Assembly: GCA_963932145.1 (NCBI GenBank)
Contig: OZ010616.1
Span: 55,972,621-56,036,620, forward strand
Direction of reading: 5' to 3'
Length of the DNA: 64,000 bases
Source of the DNA: Acanthosepion lycidas
Lineage: Eukaryota; Mollusca; Cephalopoda; Sepiida; Sepiidae
Part shown: positions 10,426-20,989 of the stretch, piece by piece
How positions within the stretch are numbered: position 1 is the first letter of the stretch
Layout: every line of letters begins with the position of its first letter
Notes under the pieces: generated by a model
The model's input: only the letters and a program-made list of their open reading frames with translations
Database searches by the model: none
Told to the model about the DNA's origin: nothing
Translations under genes and position numbers: made by a program

Positions 10426-11400
10426 TAACTATTGACCTACAGATCGTCAGATCCCACGCAAACCGAACCGATCAGCTCACCAGAGTGCCTCAACGTTGGC
10501 TGGGTGAGGTTTGGATAGAAACAGAACCAGTGTGCAACACATCTATGGAAGAGCAGGAATCAGCCCATATTCAAACCTTCCATCAACGTAGTGGGCATCC
10601 TGGTGTGATGTGCACCTTGCATTTTGTAAGACGAATCCACCCTGAGATCTCAAAAGCAGCTGTTCGGGCGGTGATTGGAGAGTACGAAGTGTGTCAATCT
10701 ATTGAACCTGCGCCAGTGCATTGGAAAGCTGAACGATTGGATGTGTGCGAGAGTTGGAACACAGTGGGGATGGACATCACATTATGAAGGTCGGCATTAA
10801 CTGACGCTGATAGACTGTAACCCTAGTCGGTTTTCCATCTGGCGACCGTTACCACATCAGGACACTGCCAGTATCATCCAAAATCTGGAGTCGCTATTCT
10901 GCAGTAAAGGACCGCCTGCTGAGCTACTCATCGACAATGATGCAGCATTCTATGGTGAGGTGTTCGCGTGGTTTGCAGAGAACTAATCATGGAATTATAT
11001 CGTCGGAGAGATGCCATCGCATCATCAAGCGTATCGCTGCTCGGTCGGAATGTTCCATTATGGAGGCTTTATATTGGTATAACGTGAAGCCAAGAGACTA
11101 CGCAACAGCTTCCTCAACGCCAACTAACGCTATATATAACTATCAAGCCCGCATAAAGGGTATCGATGTTGCACCACGACTTGAACACACAGATCCTGAA
11201 ATCTACAGAGCAGGAGATCCGGTATGGGTAAAGAACACACATGGTCAATGTTCGACGCAGTTCAAAAAAAGGTGACAGGGGTCTACATCCCACATTCAGC
11301 TGTCATCAATGGAACGCCACGCCATATTAGAGACCTTCACACGCGTCAGAGATCTGCATCGTCGTAAGATGACGGCAGTGAAAAGTCGTCTGAAAGCGAC
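10426..11400 (+). pseudogene. Gypsy element 1: integrase, broken
   Basis: The zinc-binding N-terminus is visible at 10560-10700 (HQRSGHPGV, then EVCQSIEPAPVHWK). The catalytic core is interrupted (TDADRL, ELLIDNDAAFYG). A conserved block follows (RCSIMEALYWYNVKPRDYA at about 11045-11100; YRAGDPVWVK at about 11205-11235). It ends with a VNGTPRHIRDLHT-like C-terminal segment before the right LTR. Two or more stops interrupt it. A fragment of the same integrase C-terminus lies on the minus strand at 41768-41965. Confidence 0.8.
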
Positions 11401-11640
11401 GTAAATTCGCCGCTGTTTTTCAATGATCAGTGCCAGATTATTCATCCATGGAACCAGCAGAAACAGATGCTGAAGACGATGATGCTGATACCACTAATGA
11501 GAGAGACCAAAAGTGGGCACACATGCAGAAGAGACAGGTGGATCCCGTCCACCTTTACGTAGAAGCACTCGACGAAGTCTACCGCCATCTCCGTGTCATT
11601 TATGTCATCAGGAGATCAAGAGGGATGGTTCAAGAGAAGA

Positions 11641-11928
11641 TGACTTACCTCGTGTAGCAAAGCGAGTACGTATATGCCTGGCGTGCAAAACGAGTGAAGA
11701 AACGAAAAAGAAATATAGCTGCAATGACACCTTAATTTAAGAAAGACCCTGTCTCAGAGCTGGGAGAATTGGTGAGAGTGGTTGGGCGCATGCAAATTTT
11801 TTGCGGTATCAACTCGGCATAAAAAAAACACGCGAGAGAGAATAGTCAGTACGTTCGTGGACGTGGTATTGCTTTCAGGGAGAGACTTTGTCAATTGGGA
11901 AAGCAATTACTTGAGTCAGTTTCACACA
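11641..11928 (+). repeat. Right LTR of Ty3/gypsy element 1
   Basis: Begins TGACTTACCTCGTGTAGC and ends TTTCACACA. It is the direct repeat of 7754-8037 and is preceded by a purine-rich stretch (AAGAGAAGA). I see no unambiguous target-site duplication. Confidence 0.85.
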
Positions 11929-12160
11929 GTTATATCGTAAATAATTAATGAATGGTAAAAAAAAAATCTATGGCAATGCGCTAAAATTTAAATAGGCTAA
12001 CTTAAGGTTACAGGTCTGAAAATATAGAACCAAGAAAATATTTATGACCTACCAAGGAATTTATGTTGGTGACACTACTATTTACTCCTGTCTTAGTAGC
12101 AATTTCGACAAAGTAAAACTGCTCTGAAAAAGGACCTCCAATCAACTGGGACAATGAATG
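11929..12160. other. Short gene-free gap
   Basis: AT-rich, no recognised content. Confidence 0.4.
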
Positions 12161-13727
12161 GTCTGTAAATTTGAACACCTCCAAAACAATACATCTTTTG
12201 TATCTGTCTATATTTTATGGGATGAGGTATTATGCATATTATTTACATTATTCGGACTATTGTCTTCATCTTTGTCGCCATATTTCTTACAAGTTTCAGC
12301 CGTTATACTTTCCGGCCTTCTTCAGGTGGTTGGAATGTCGAACTGAACTCTTTATTTTCGCTTTCGTGCCATGTTTAATGAATATCAGTTATCTCCTGTT
12401 AAATTCCCTCTGAAAGTTCTCCACTGCCTTAAACTGGTATTGAACTCACACTCTTTGGGTCCTGTCACTGGATCTAACTAATGCATTTATCAACTGCACC
12501 ATGTGTCCATAAGGACATCGGTGTATGCATTTCTGGGTATTATAAACCTAATGTCTTCAGTGTTCATATTGCAATTTTTGCTGTTATCATTGCATGCTTT
12601 TACCAGCGTTCATATTGCAATTTTTGTTGTTATTATCGCTTTTTTTTGGCACTCCTTATTAGTGGTTCCCATATTGTATTCGTTTCCATGCTTTGTCGGC
12701 TCAGGAGATTTTTGTGGCCTAGCGTATGTGCTGATTCTTTAAGTTTACGAATTTTCCAATGGTGTTCCTTATCTATGATCTCAACATGATCCCACAAAGG
12801 GCAGTGATCTCCTTCCTCTTTCCATATGTGGTCAGCCACACCTGATTTTTCCACTTCCGCTCGTGTTACAGCTTTCTTGAGGGGGCGGCCTGTCTCTCCT
12901 TTATATTTCTTTCCGCAGCTGCATGGGATAATGTACACAGTCTTTAGTCATGTTCTCCTCTATGGGAGGTTTTACTTGGGAGAGATATCTGCGAAGTGTC
13001 GTCAAGCTTTTGAAGGTTGTCCTGATGTTATATGAACCGCAGATCCTTTGTATTTTCTCTGATAACCCCTTCACATAAAGCAGGCATGCTGTTTTCTGAG
13101 TGTTGTTGTCCTCCTTTTGTACTCGCCATCCCAGTTTTTGGGGGCTGCTGCCATGTACATAGGGTAGTTGTTACGTTGTAGAGTACTATTTATACTGACC
13201 AATTCTTTATCTAATGTCTCTGGGTTGCCACTTATGACTTTTGCTCAGTGTTGTAAGCAGCGGACGATCCCTTTCTTTACGCTGTATGGATGGTGGGAGT
13301 TGAAATTGAAGGTCAGTTTACGGTATACGGATGTCTTGAACCCATGCTTTGTTCGAGATATTAGAACATCCAGGAATGGGTGTGTGTTGTTACTCTCTCC
13401 ATTGTAAACTGTATCGAAGGTCTTATTGAGTTCACATGATCCAGTAGAACCTGGACACCTTCCTGGTGTGGCCAGAGTATGAAGGTGTCATCTACGTACC
13501 TTAACCATATAGTTGCCTTTTGAGATATAGATTCTAATGCCATTTCCTCAAAGTATTCCGTGTATGTATTCGCCATTGCTGGTGATAATGGCGAGCCCAT
13601 TGCTAAGCCCTCATCCTGTCGATATATGTGTGATCCCATTTCGAAGTGTGTTGTTTGTGTACCGAAAGTCAACATCTCCATCAGATTATCTATTGGAATA
13701 CTGGTCCGTTCTTCTAGAGAAGAGTCA
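12160..13727 (-). pseudogene. Penelope-like element 2 (RT plus GIY-YIG endonuclease), antisense and broken
   Basis: On the minus strand, RT motifs B and C are intact at 13700-13360: SHIYRQDEGLAMGSPLSPAM and WLRYVDDTFILW. After a degraded linker the endonuclease follows at 12938-12633. Its start is YIIPCSCGKKYKGETGRPL, with the invariant EIIDKEHHWKIRKLKE block further on. The 3' part (12160-12500) is non-coding and contains a hammerhead-like core at 12293-12325. RT N-terminal sequence is missing: the copy stops at about 13727 where a LINE on the plus strand begins. A second, shorter copy is at 23186-23938. Confidence 0.85.
12293..12325 (-). ncRNA. Degenerate hammerhead-like core in Penelope pLTR
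   Basis: Minus strand CTGAAGA (fits CTGANGA), one extra A, stem II GGCCG/CGGCT (one G-U), then GAAAC. Same layout, including the extra A, as the 637-981 element. The following bases offer no clear stem III. Confidence 0.4.
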
Positions 13728-14720
13728 GTTTGCTGATGATGTGGCTCTTGTAGCGACATCCTTTGAGGAGGCCCAAAATCTGATAAATCGTTTCTCTGCT
13801 GCATGTAAAGCATTTGGTCTTCCACTTAGCATAAAGAAAATTGAAGTAGTGCACCAAACTTGTCCTACTCTGAAGCAATTGCGTGGTGAGAAACAAAAAC
13901 CACCAGTCTACAAATTTCCAGAGAGACCATTGAAAGTAGAAGACAAACCTCTGAACTATGTAAAGTCTTTCACCTATCTTGGTAGCAAAGTCAATTACAG
14001 TGGAGCTTTAGATGATGAAATCATGCATCGGATTGCTAAGGCTACCAGTGCTTTCAGCAAACTTCGCAATCGCTTGTGGAATGAGCGGGATATTCAACTG
14101 GATACGAAAATTCGGGTTTACAGAGCTGTTGTACTTGCCATCCTTTTGTATGTCCCAGAGTCATGGACTCCATACAGGTACCATATACGCCAGCTAGATG
14201 TTTTCCATAAAAGCTGTCGAGTGAAGCTTCAAGATAGGACATCTAATGTAGACCTGTTTAACACGTGTAATATTGGAGGAATCGAGACTTTTATCATACA
14301 GTCTCAGTTACGGTGGACTGGTCATGTCTTGAGAATGTCTGATGACAGGATACCCAAGATCCTAATGTACAGCCAGTTAGATCAGGGCTACAGGAATGTT
14401 GGATGGCCATGTCTAAGATATAAAGACAAGCTGAAAAGCAACTTTTCAGCAGTTAATATACCACATAACACCCTTGAGCGCTTAGCTTTGGAGCGGGTAG
14501 AATGGAGATTTTAGTGGACTCAGCAATTTTCAATCTGCTTGTCTGAATCATCTTCAAGAAGCGAGAGCAAGATCTAAAAGGTCAACTAATCTAACAGTGA
14601 TCTCATCTCACAATTCTCACACCTGCTCCATATGTGGTTTCCTTTGTAAATCACTAGTGCGTCTTAAATGCTACTTAAGATTATCCCATTAACTTTCATA
14701 ACTGAATCAATAAGCTGGCA
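13728..14720 (+). pseudogene. Non-LTR retrotransposon (LINE) ORF2, C-terminal half, 5'-truncated
   Basis: Starts abruptly inside the RT active site (QFADDVALVATSFEEAQ; the FADD box) and reads openly to a stop at 14512-14514. Conserved blocks are SFTYLGSKVNYSGALDDEI, IRVYRAVVLAILLYVPESW, QLRWTGHVLRMSD and RYKDKLKSNF. In another frame after the stop, a terminal zinc-finger motif is still readable (HTCSICGFLCKSLVRLKCYL to 14691), so one frameshift near 14510 has detached it. The 5' truncation against the antisense Penelope element at 13727 is typical of incomplete LINE reverse transcription. The clade is not certain. Confidence 0.82.
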
Positions 14721-14753
14721 GATCCTCATACGTCGAAACCGACGGGAGACTCC

Positions 14754-14826
<73 letters not shown>
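14721..14826 (+). repeat. LINE 3' tail: hairpin, (ATT)n and (TA)n
   Basis: CCTCATACGTCGAAACCGACG forms a CGTCG-AAAC-CGACG hairpin. It is followed by (ATT)n and then a (TA)n tract. The SINE ending at 33290 has the same tail. Confidence 0.75.
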
Positions 14827-14828
<2 letters not shown>

Positions 14829-14918
14829 CAAGTATAGGATTGGTGTATACGAAATAAATTCCAATAATCAACAAATACTATTCTTAAAAGAGTGCTCAAT
14901 ACAGAGTAGAGCAAATAT

Positions 14919-15058
14919 ATTTATTTATTCGAAAATTAAAACCCTTTATTCTACATTCAACACCATCACTTGATAAGGCACCAGAAGTGTTGAAACAAAA
15001 TGGCTATTTTTGTAGTGATTTTATAACATGTTTATGTTATAATTTTCGAATAAATAAT
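14919..15058. mobile_element. 140-bp inverted-repeat element with hammerhead-like centre
   Basis: Arms ATTTATTTATTCGAAAATTA and TAATTTTCGAATAAATAAT are exact or near-exact inverse complements. Between them, 14969-14995 reads CTTGATAAGGCACCAGAAGTGTTGAAAC. This could be a decayed CTGATGA core with GGCAC/GTGTT as stem II. Confidence 0.5.
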
Positions 15059-15064
15059 TATATA

Positions 15065-15068
<4 letters not shown>

Positions 15069-15134
<66 letters not shown>
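15069..15134. repeat. (TA)n microsatellite
   Basis: Pure TA, interrupted at its right end by the 87-bp MITE and resuming at 15222-15253. Confidence 0.95.
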
Positions 15135-15137
<3 letters not shown>

Positions 15138-15218
15138 GGTGTTCCAATAACTTGGACCGACTTCCAATAACTTGGGCCGACTTTAAACTTAACTCAATTC
15201 CCAAGTTATTGGGACACC

Positions 15219-15221
<3 letters not shown>
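15135..15221. mobile_element. 87-bp Tc1/mariner-type MITE in a (TA)n tract
   Basis: Terminal inverted repeats AAGGGTGTTCCAATAACTTG and the inverse of CCAAGTTATTGGGACACCCTT. TA sits on both sides. The left arm contains an internal duplication (TCCAATAACTTGG.CCGACT twice). AGGGTGTCCC-type ends are typical of mariner/IS630 elements. Confidence 0.75.
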
Positions 15222-15256
<35 letters not shown>

Positions 15257-15299
15257 AAATTTCCCAGAATAATTCTGTGGAGAAGGCAAATTGTTATAA

Positions 15300-15848
15300 G
15301 AATGACAATTGGAAAAAATTCTTAGTTTTTGCCGACGCGTTTCGTTTTCCGACGGATTTCGTTTTGCCTCGGGGTTCTTGATAGGCTCCAGAGGTGGATA
15401 TGCAATATAATTGGCCCTGTTCTGGCATCTCGTCTACAGTCACTCTCTCACAGACGCGCCGTCGCCTCTCTCTGTCTTTTTTACAAATACTTTCATGGCA
15501 ATTGCTCTGAGGAGCTGCATTCACTGGTTCCCAGACTTCATGAGTTCAAGCGCCCTATGAGGCTGGTATCCGGCTCTCACCCTTTCACTGCCTAAATGTA
15601 GCCGTCTCTTCTACTCCAATAGCTCATGTCTCGCACCTCTCGCCTGTGGAACTCCCTTCCCTATTCCAGTTTCCCTGAGAGCTATAATCTCCAGCTATTC
15701 AAATGTAATGTCAATCGACATCTCCAGTTGCCTTGATCTATACCCTTCTCCTCATCCTTTCTTCTATCACTCCTATCTGATCTTGCTCCAAATTTTCCGT
15801 AACCCCTTGCATCCTAGTGGTTTCTCGCCTTGCTTGGGGTGAAACGCT

Positions 15849-15850
<2 letters not shown>
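15300..15850 (+). pseudogene. LINE ORF2 C-terminus and 3' UTR (jockey/CR1-like, family uncertain)
   Basis: Translation contains IGPVLASRLQSLSHRRAVASL, FYKYFHGNCSEELHSLVPRL and, across a stop, SRTSRLWNSLPYSSFPESYN with a closing LQLFKCNVNRHL. This is the conserved C-terminus found in many animal LINE polyproteins. The 3' UTR ends CTTGCTTGGGGTGAAACGCTT, then (TA)n at 15852-15911. Close relatives are at 60390-60880, 20325-20450 and (minus) 6733-6905. Confidence 0.72.

Positions 15851-15851
<1 letters not shown>

Positions 15852-15911
<60 letters not shown>
15852..15911. repeat. (TA)n microsatellite, LINE 3' tail
   Basis: 60-bp TA tract directly after the LINE 3' end. Confidence 0.95.
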
Positions 15912-15914
<3 letters not shown>

Positions 15915-16700
15915 TGAATGTTTAGCTGAAGATCAAAGTAAATTCTTTGTCTAACAATTTTCTGTGGGTTAACAATATTTTTTCTAAAGTTATGTATTGT
16001 ATTTCATTGTTGGTGCTCGAGTGTCGGGTCTTCACGCATTAGTGAATATTATGTAATTTTCCTTCTTTTTTTTTTTTTAGGAACATATACCAAAGATATT
16101 TCAGCACTAAAAATAATAGTAATAAAATGAAATGACCCCACAATGCACACTGATGCGTGGAGACACGATAACACTAATGAAACACAATGTATACTTCTAT
16201 AGGCGCAGTCCTATGAAGCGACAAAAATTCCGACACCGTGTCTAAAGAGATCTTAGCTTTCTATCTGCAGCACAACATGACTTTCAAAATTTAAAAAAAA
16301 AATGCCTAGCAGGCTACACGTGAAAAAAACCTGCTACCCAATTGTAAACTGAGACGTCTGCAACCATTCAAGCAATGTGTCGACTTTGGTAAATATAAGA
16401 ATTTTACGATTTTATTGATAGCAAGTTATTGTTCTCTAGATTGTTTGTTCATTTTTACTGGCGATCACATTTATTGGGTCGTCAAACATCAAAGCCAAAA
16501 GCCTAGAAAACACCATCAGAAAGGTCATCAAGGAATCAATAAACAGTACGAAGAAGATTACCTATTTGGTACATTTTGAGCAGTGGCTTACGGCCATATC
16601 ATGTTGAAACAGATTCTCGTACGATCACCGGTTAAGCAACGGCAAACCTGGCTAGTACCCAGATGGGTATCCGCTTAGGAATACCGGGTGCTGCAAGCTT
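15912..16700. other. Gene-free stretch
   Basis: AT-rich; no coding or repeat match recognised. Confidence 0.4.
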
Positions 16701-16704
16701 ATAT

Positions 16705-16845
16705 ATGCGTGTGGTAAATGGATAACAGCTCGGAATTCGAAATCGGAGAAGCAAGTTCCAATTCCAGTTGAGTTCGTTATGTCCACTTGCGTGGAAATAC
16801 CCTTGCGAGAGGCATGAATCCACATCTTCTTCCCCAGCTATGTGT
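16705..16845 (+). repeat. SINE fragment (tRNA-Arg-like head)
   Basis: GGTAAATGGATAACAGCTCGG (A box) and AAGTTCCAATTCCAG (B box) are followed by ACCCTTGCGAGAGGCATGAA. They match the SINE at 32895 segment by segment. Confidence 0.6.
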
Positions 16846-17444
16846 TAATTAGTCAAGTAAACCATTAGTATCACTAAAAAAATTCTTAGAATCTAAAAAA
16901 ATATTTTCTGGCTTTAAATAACCCGTATAAGGTTGATAACTCGTAAAACAAACCAATCAATCAATGAATACTGGATGAGTAGTCTTCTTAAGAACTTTCC
17001 TTATTATTTTTCTCATTGATTTCTTGAAAATGGAAATTGATGTCTGCAGAGCAAGATGGTTGGTTTACTGTGAAAACTGAAGTGTTTCGTGTCGTCACGT
17101 CAACAGCATCGAATTATACTTCAGTAGTTAGAACTCATTCTAACAGCTCCCCACGGGCAATTAGATTATTACCCTCGACCCTAAACAAGATAAAGAAAGA
17201 TATGTTAAGTAGCGTACTAATTTTTAAGTGGTCACAGTTTGATTGCTGTAATCGTTGATTCCGCGCTTATTGATGGTAAAGACAAGTAATTAAGATTAAG
17301 TTTAAGTGAATTTCTTCCAAAGATATTAATATAAGTACAGAATTGCGCAAGAAAGAACATTTGTGTCGCTATATTCGAGAGATCAACACACCAATAGAAC
17401 ATATCTTTCAGATAAAAGCAATCATTTTCAACGGCTTTTGAAAG

Positions 17445-17640
17445 TTGTCCAATAGTGAATATCGCTCGAGTAGACAAACATTCCACAAGTATATGACCGA
17501 CTTCCACAAATTTGGATCATACGAAGCGGTTAGCTACGAGAGCTTGATCACGAAACTACAAGAATCGCTGAAGCAAATCGGGAATAACAAGTCGCTCGAA
17601 TTGGCAGGTTTTCCTTATAAATTACACTTGTCACATTTTT
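17445..17640 (+). pseudogene. Tx1-like LINE fragment (segment upstream of RT)
   Basis: The translation around 17470-17640 (EAVSYESLITKLQESLKQIG, then AGFPYKLHLSHF) aligns with the better-preserved LINE at 29033-29290 (EAVSCEGEIMNGEVCLALK, then DGLPYELYLKLSHIF). Confidence 0.55.
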
Positions 17641-17914
17641 GTTCTTTTCTCGGGTATTCCCTTCATTGTTTTCTTTTTTTACTTCACCCCTTTCCTCTTT
17701 CTTTCTCTTTTTTTTTTTTTTCATCTTCTGTCTCTACTTGCTAGTGATTCTTACTTATCTATCACTAAAACCTTGTTTACTGACTTTTCTTTATTTCTTG
17801 TGGACAACGTCAGTAAAGCTTGCGAGTCCTACTAGTCGTTCACCCGAAACATAAAAGACAATTAGGGAGTGGTGACATACAGTAGTTTTCCGAGGGCTTT
17901 TTGCGCGTAGTGAT

Positions 17915-18000
17915 TACAAAATGACTATGTCAGGTTTTCTGATATTTTGAAATGGTGGTGAAGGTTTGCCAATATCAGCAAGGATTCAAAAGCAAATGGA
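17915..18000. repeat. Dispersed repeat, copy A
   Basis: Shares GAAGGTTTGCCAATATCAGC and flanking bases with 19975-20060, same orientation. Confidence 0.6.
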
Positions 18001-18019
18001 TGAATTTAAAAAATATATA

Positions 18020-19190
18020 TACATATCTGCTAAAAGTGGAAGAGAATAAAAAATTCTTTAAGCGGAACAGAAAATATGATCCTAAATGGAAAATAAAGGA
18101 TAATCCTCTACTCCTAATCATATAATATTTTTTTTTTTTTGAGAAACTAGCCGAATAACAGAGAAAAGGTAGATTGTTATAGAAATTCTCTTTAATCGTT
18201 CATTTATTCCGTTAGAGTATTTTGCGCCACTGTTGTGGTCACCACCTCTTTCATCTCACAGTTGTCGTTCATGATGTTATTCAAGGCAGAATAATGCAAA
18301 GGCTTGCCGATTCCTTTCACATCAGGTATATTCAGATTACCCCGTCAGAAGTTAAAGAGGAAAACCTAAAAGTCATCAGGTTGCTTGAATTCAGATTTTT
18401 CCTTCTCTTAGACTGGCCATGGTATATGCAAGCCGTACGTTACCCTGACTATATCTCGGCCGTACCGACAAAAGAGCATTATATTTGGGGACGACTTGGC
18501 TGCAGGAGATTCCGGAAAGTTGTCAGTGTTGAAAGCCAACCGCCTTTGGGACTCCACTTCAGGTTTTTTGTCTGGGTTTACTTCCATATCCTTTACGGTG
18601 TTTTGGTATGATCACAAGGTAGGGGAGGTTTAAAATCATAGTTTTCCTTCCTTAGATGGAGTGCCTACCTGAGCTGTCGAGCTCCATCTTCTCAAAGCAG
18701 CTGGTTATGAGGCGCCAGTTTTCCGCCTTAGTCCATTCTCCGCCTTGGAGCTGGACTTAGTTGTCAGAAGTTATTTGAAACGCATACTACGGAAGAATTT
18801 TATAGACAGAGTGTGCTTGACCCGCTATCTCTTACCTATCTAAAATTTCTGTATAAACAACATTTTTAGTAGGACATCTATTTTTTAATCATTTCACCCC
18901 AAGCAAGGCGATAATGCCACAAAGACTCAAGTGACTACTGAGAGAAGAAGAGGATAAAAAAGACTTTAAATGAAACAGGAAATACGGGATAATCCTACAG
19001 TGCTAATCATAGAAATGAATTCAGTAAACTATTTTTCACTTGTTTGTATAATTAACACATTTGTTAAGTGATGTAATGGAATAACCTGTCACCCCCAAGA
19101 GTGACTACACTATAGATAGTAACAACCTATAAGTATCCGTTAGGCAATGGGCGACAGGAATCTAGCTGAAATCTGTTCCAGTAGTTGCTA
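18020..19190. other. Unclassified repeats and LINE 3' tails
   Basis: No gene recognised. It contains a reverse-oriented LINE 3' tail at about 18888-18930 (CATTTCACCCCAAGCAAGGC, complement of the tail at 15845). A 10-bp inverted repeat flanks 18655-18692 (GATGGAG...CTCCATC). A 129-codon open frame at 18222-18611 has no family resemblance I can see. Confidence 0.4.
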
Positions 19191-19194
19191 GATA

Positions 19195-19440
19195 TCGTCT
19201 AGCTGCATCTTTTCCAGCTGTACTCTCAAAATCTCTGCTTTCGAGCAGATAGGAACCCGGACGAGGCTCTGCCGAAGGGCAAAGTCTCGTCCGGTGAGAT
19301 AGACAGACCCGAACCCGTTTATACGGGGTTTACGAGGAATTTTTGGCCGAGTCTACGGGCCCGGATGACCCACATTAAACTCGGCCTTGTGCCACATCCT
19401 ACCTCGTGGGGAGGCTGGTAAATATTGTCTAGCTAGGATC
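19195..19440 (+). repeat. GC-rich structured repeat, copy 1
   Basis: Can fold into successive hairpins: GGACGAGGCT/AGTCTCGTCC (19259-19292), CCCGT-TTAT-ACGGG (about 19316-19330) and GGCCGAG/CTCGGCC (about 19343-19386). Its GC content contrasts sharply with its surroundings. Homologous units are at 20990-21520, and its closing phrase CGGCCTTGTGCCACAT recurs near 33415 and 44320 (both minus). Confidence 0.65.
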
Positions 19441-19665
19441 TGTTGAGTACGACTCAGACTTGCGCGAGAACTACCGACTTTCCAATAGTAGCACTCACTA
19501 CTGGATTGACTTGCGACGACCTTGTGCATAACTGTTACCTTTATTCTTATTGTACTGGGGTTTTTTTTTTTTTTTACAATAAACCTTTATTTATTCTATC
19601 CACCGTGTTTTTCAAGTATATATTCCTATTAGCACGTAATATAACATTAAGAAAATCTAATTAGA
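19441..19665 (+). repeat. LTR-like repeat, copy 1 (empty site)
   Basis: TGTTGAGTACGACTCAG start, ACAATAAA polyadenylation-type signal near 19577, end about AATATAACATT. It is a direct repeat of 21525-21890, which carries a MITE at TA; here the TA target is unoccupied (TTTTCAAGTATATATTC). Could be an LTR or the 3' end of another retroelement. Confidence 0.6.
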
Positions 19666-19974
19666 CAGATTTGTTTGATAATTCCATAAAAATGTTTGTG
19701 ACTCCATTTGATAAATTTGTAGTGACGTAAAATGTAGTGACTGACAAAAGCAACAAATATTATGAATTTTGACGAGACAGATATAATCTTTTTCTATATA
19801 AAGACGATGAATTTAAAAAACATATCGACAGAAACATTGCTTATATAATTTTTAAAATTTGAATTAAAAATAAATAACACAGATTAAATATTCAGCAGTG
19901 TTATGTGCACGGTGACTGGCCACATTGAGTTTTGCGACACATAATAAAGATTCATTTAAGTTAAAATTCCAAAT

Positions 19975-20060
19975 GACCATATCAGGTTTTATTTTTTAAT
20001 TTTTGAAAAGGCCGTGAAGGTTTGCCAATATCAGCAAGGATTCAATGCGAATGGATGGTT
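19975..20060. repeat. Dispersed repeat, copy B
   Basis: Partner of 17915-18000 (GAAGGTTTGCCAATATCAGC). Confidence 0.6.
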
Positions 20061-20324
20061 TTTGTTCTATTGCAATCTGAGAAGAAAACTGTTTGAATGA
20101 TACGCCCGTAAAGGTTTTGGCTTTGTATGGATAAAGATCCAAATAGGCAACTTGTAAGAAAATAGAAAGGCCGAAGCAGTGCCTCTATTCGAATGCAAAT
20201 TTGCATTTCAGTATCTCATTTTCCATCTCTGTGAAAGCACCACCAAACTTGATTTTTGGTGTTTCCAATTCGCAGTTAGCATCTTGAGCACTTCGTTTTA
20301 ATCAAGCATAGAGCATATTTATCT

Positions 20325-20450
20325 AGAGCTTCTTGGTAAAATACAAAGAAAAATCAGTAATATTATTAGTCCTGATCTGGCGTCATTTCTTCAGTACCTT
20401 AAGGTTATCGCTGTGCCTTTTCTATAAATACTTTCATGGTAATTGTTCGT
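20325..20450 (+). pseudogene. LINE C-terminal fragment
   Basis: Reads KIQRKISNIISPDLASFLQY and continues AVPFL, matching the 15380 and 60400 relatives. Truncated on both sides. Confidence 0.5.
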
Positions 20451-20504
20451 ATGGGCTTTTCGCTATGGTACTTTGGTAGTTTCGTTTCAACATTATCTGA
20501 CCAA

Positions 20505-20905
20505 CTTTCGCAGAGTCAGAAATCTGGCAAGTGATGTACCTGGTTGACCGTGACAAATCTTCGGGATTAGATGGTCTACCCTACGAAGTGTACTTGAGGC
20601 AGTCGCCCGCTTTTGTTCCTTTATTGGCGCTGATTTTCAACAACTGGTAGAAGCAGGGGTCTATATTTCAACACTTCACCAGGAGTGTGATAAATTTGCT
20701 ACTTAAAGAGACGAACGGTGAGGGTGGGACAGGTAACTTTCGGCGTATAACTATATTTAAGATTTTAGCCAAGGTCTTAGCGAACCGTTTGCATGCTTTC
20801 CTCTCTAGTCTGATTGGCTCCGGACAGACTTGTGCTGTGAAGGGCAGGATTATTCAGGACAACTTTCATATAGTTCAGTGTTTACCTGGATTGTCCCCAG
20901 TCCGC
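20505..20905 (+). pseudogene. Tx1-like LINE reverse transcriptase fragment
   Basis: RT N-terminal blocks are readable across one in-frame stop: DKSSGLDGLPYEVYLRQSPA, ALIFNNW, then SVINLLLKE and FKILAKVLANRLHAFLSSLI with GQTCAVKGRIIQDNFH. This is fingers/palm region 1-2 of a Tx1-type LINE, homologous to 29180-29520. Breaks into the GC-rich tandem repeat at about 20900. Confidence 0.75.
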
Positions 20906-20989
20906 TTAGGTATGACTACAAACCCCACCCCCACAGCCAAATTTACAGGCAAACACATGCTGGGATTCCTTCCTAGCCAATAAGGTAGA

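Noticed and set aside
17037..17258. 73-codon frame with SPRAIRLLPSTLNKIKKD, faintly LINE C-terminus-like
   Set aside because: Similarity too short and generic to assign.
18222..18611. 129-codon open frame as a host gene
   Set aside because: No conserved motif, no splice context, and it lies among retrotransposon debris. Left unclassified.
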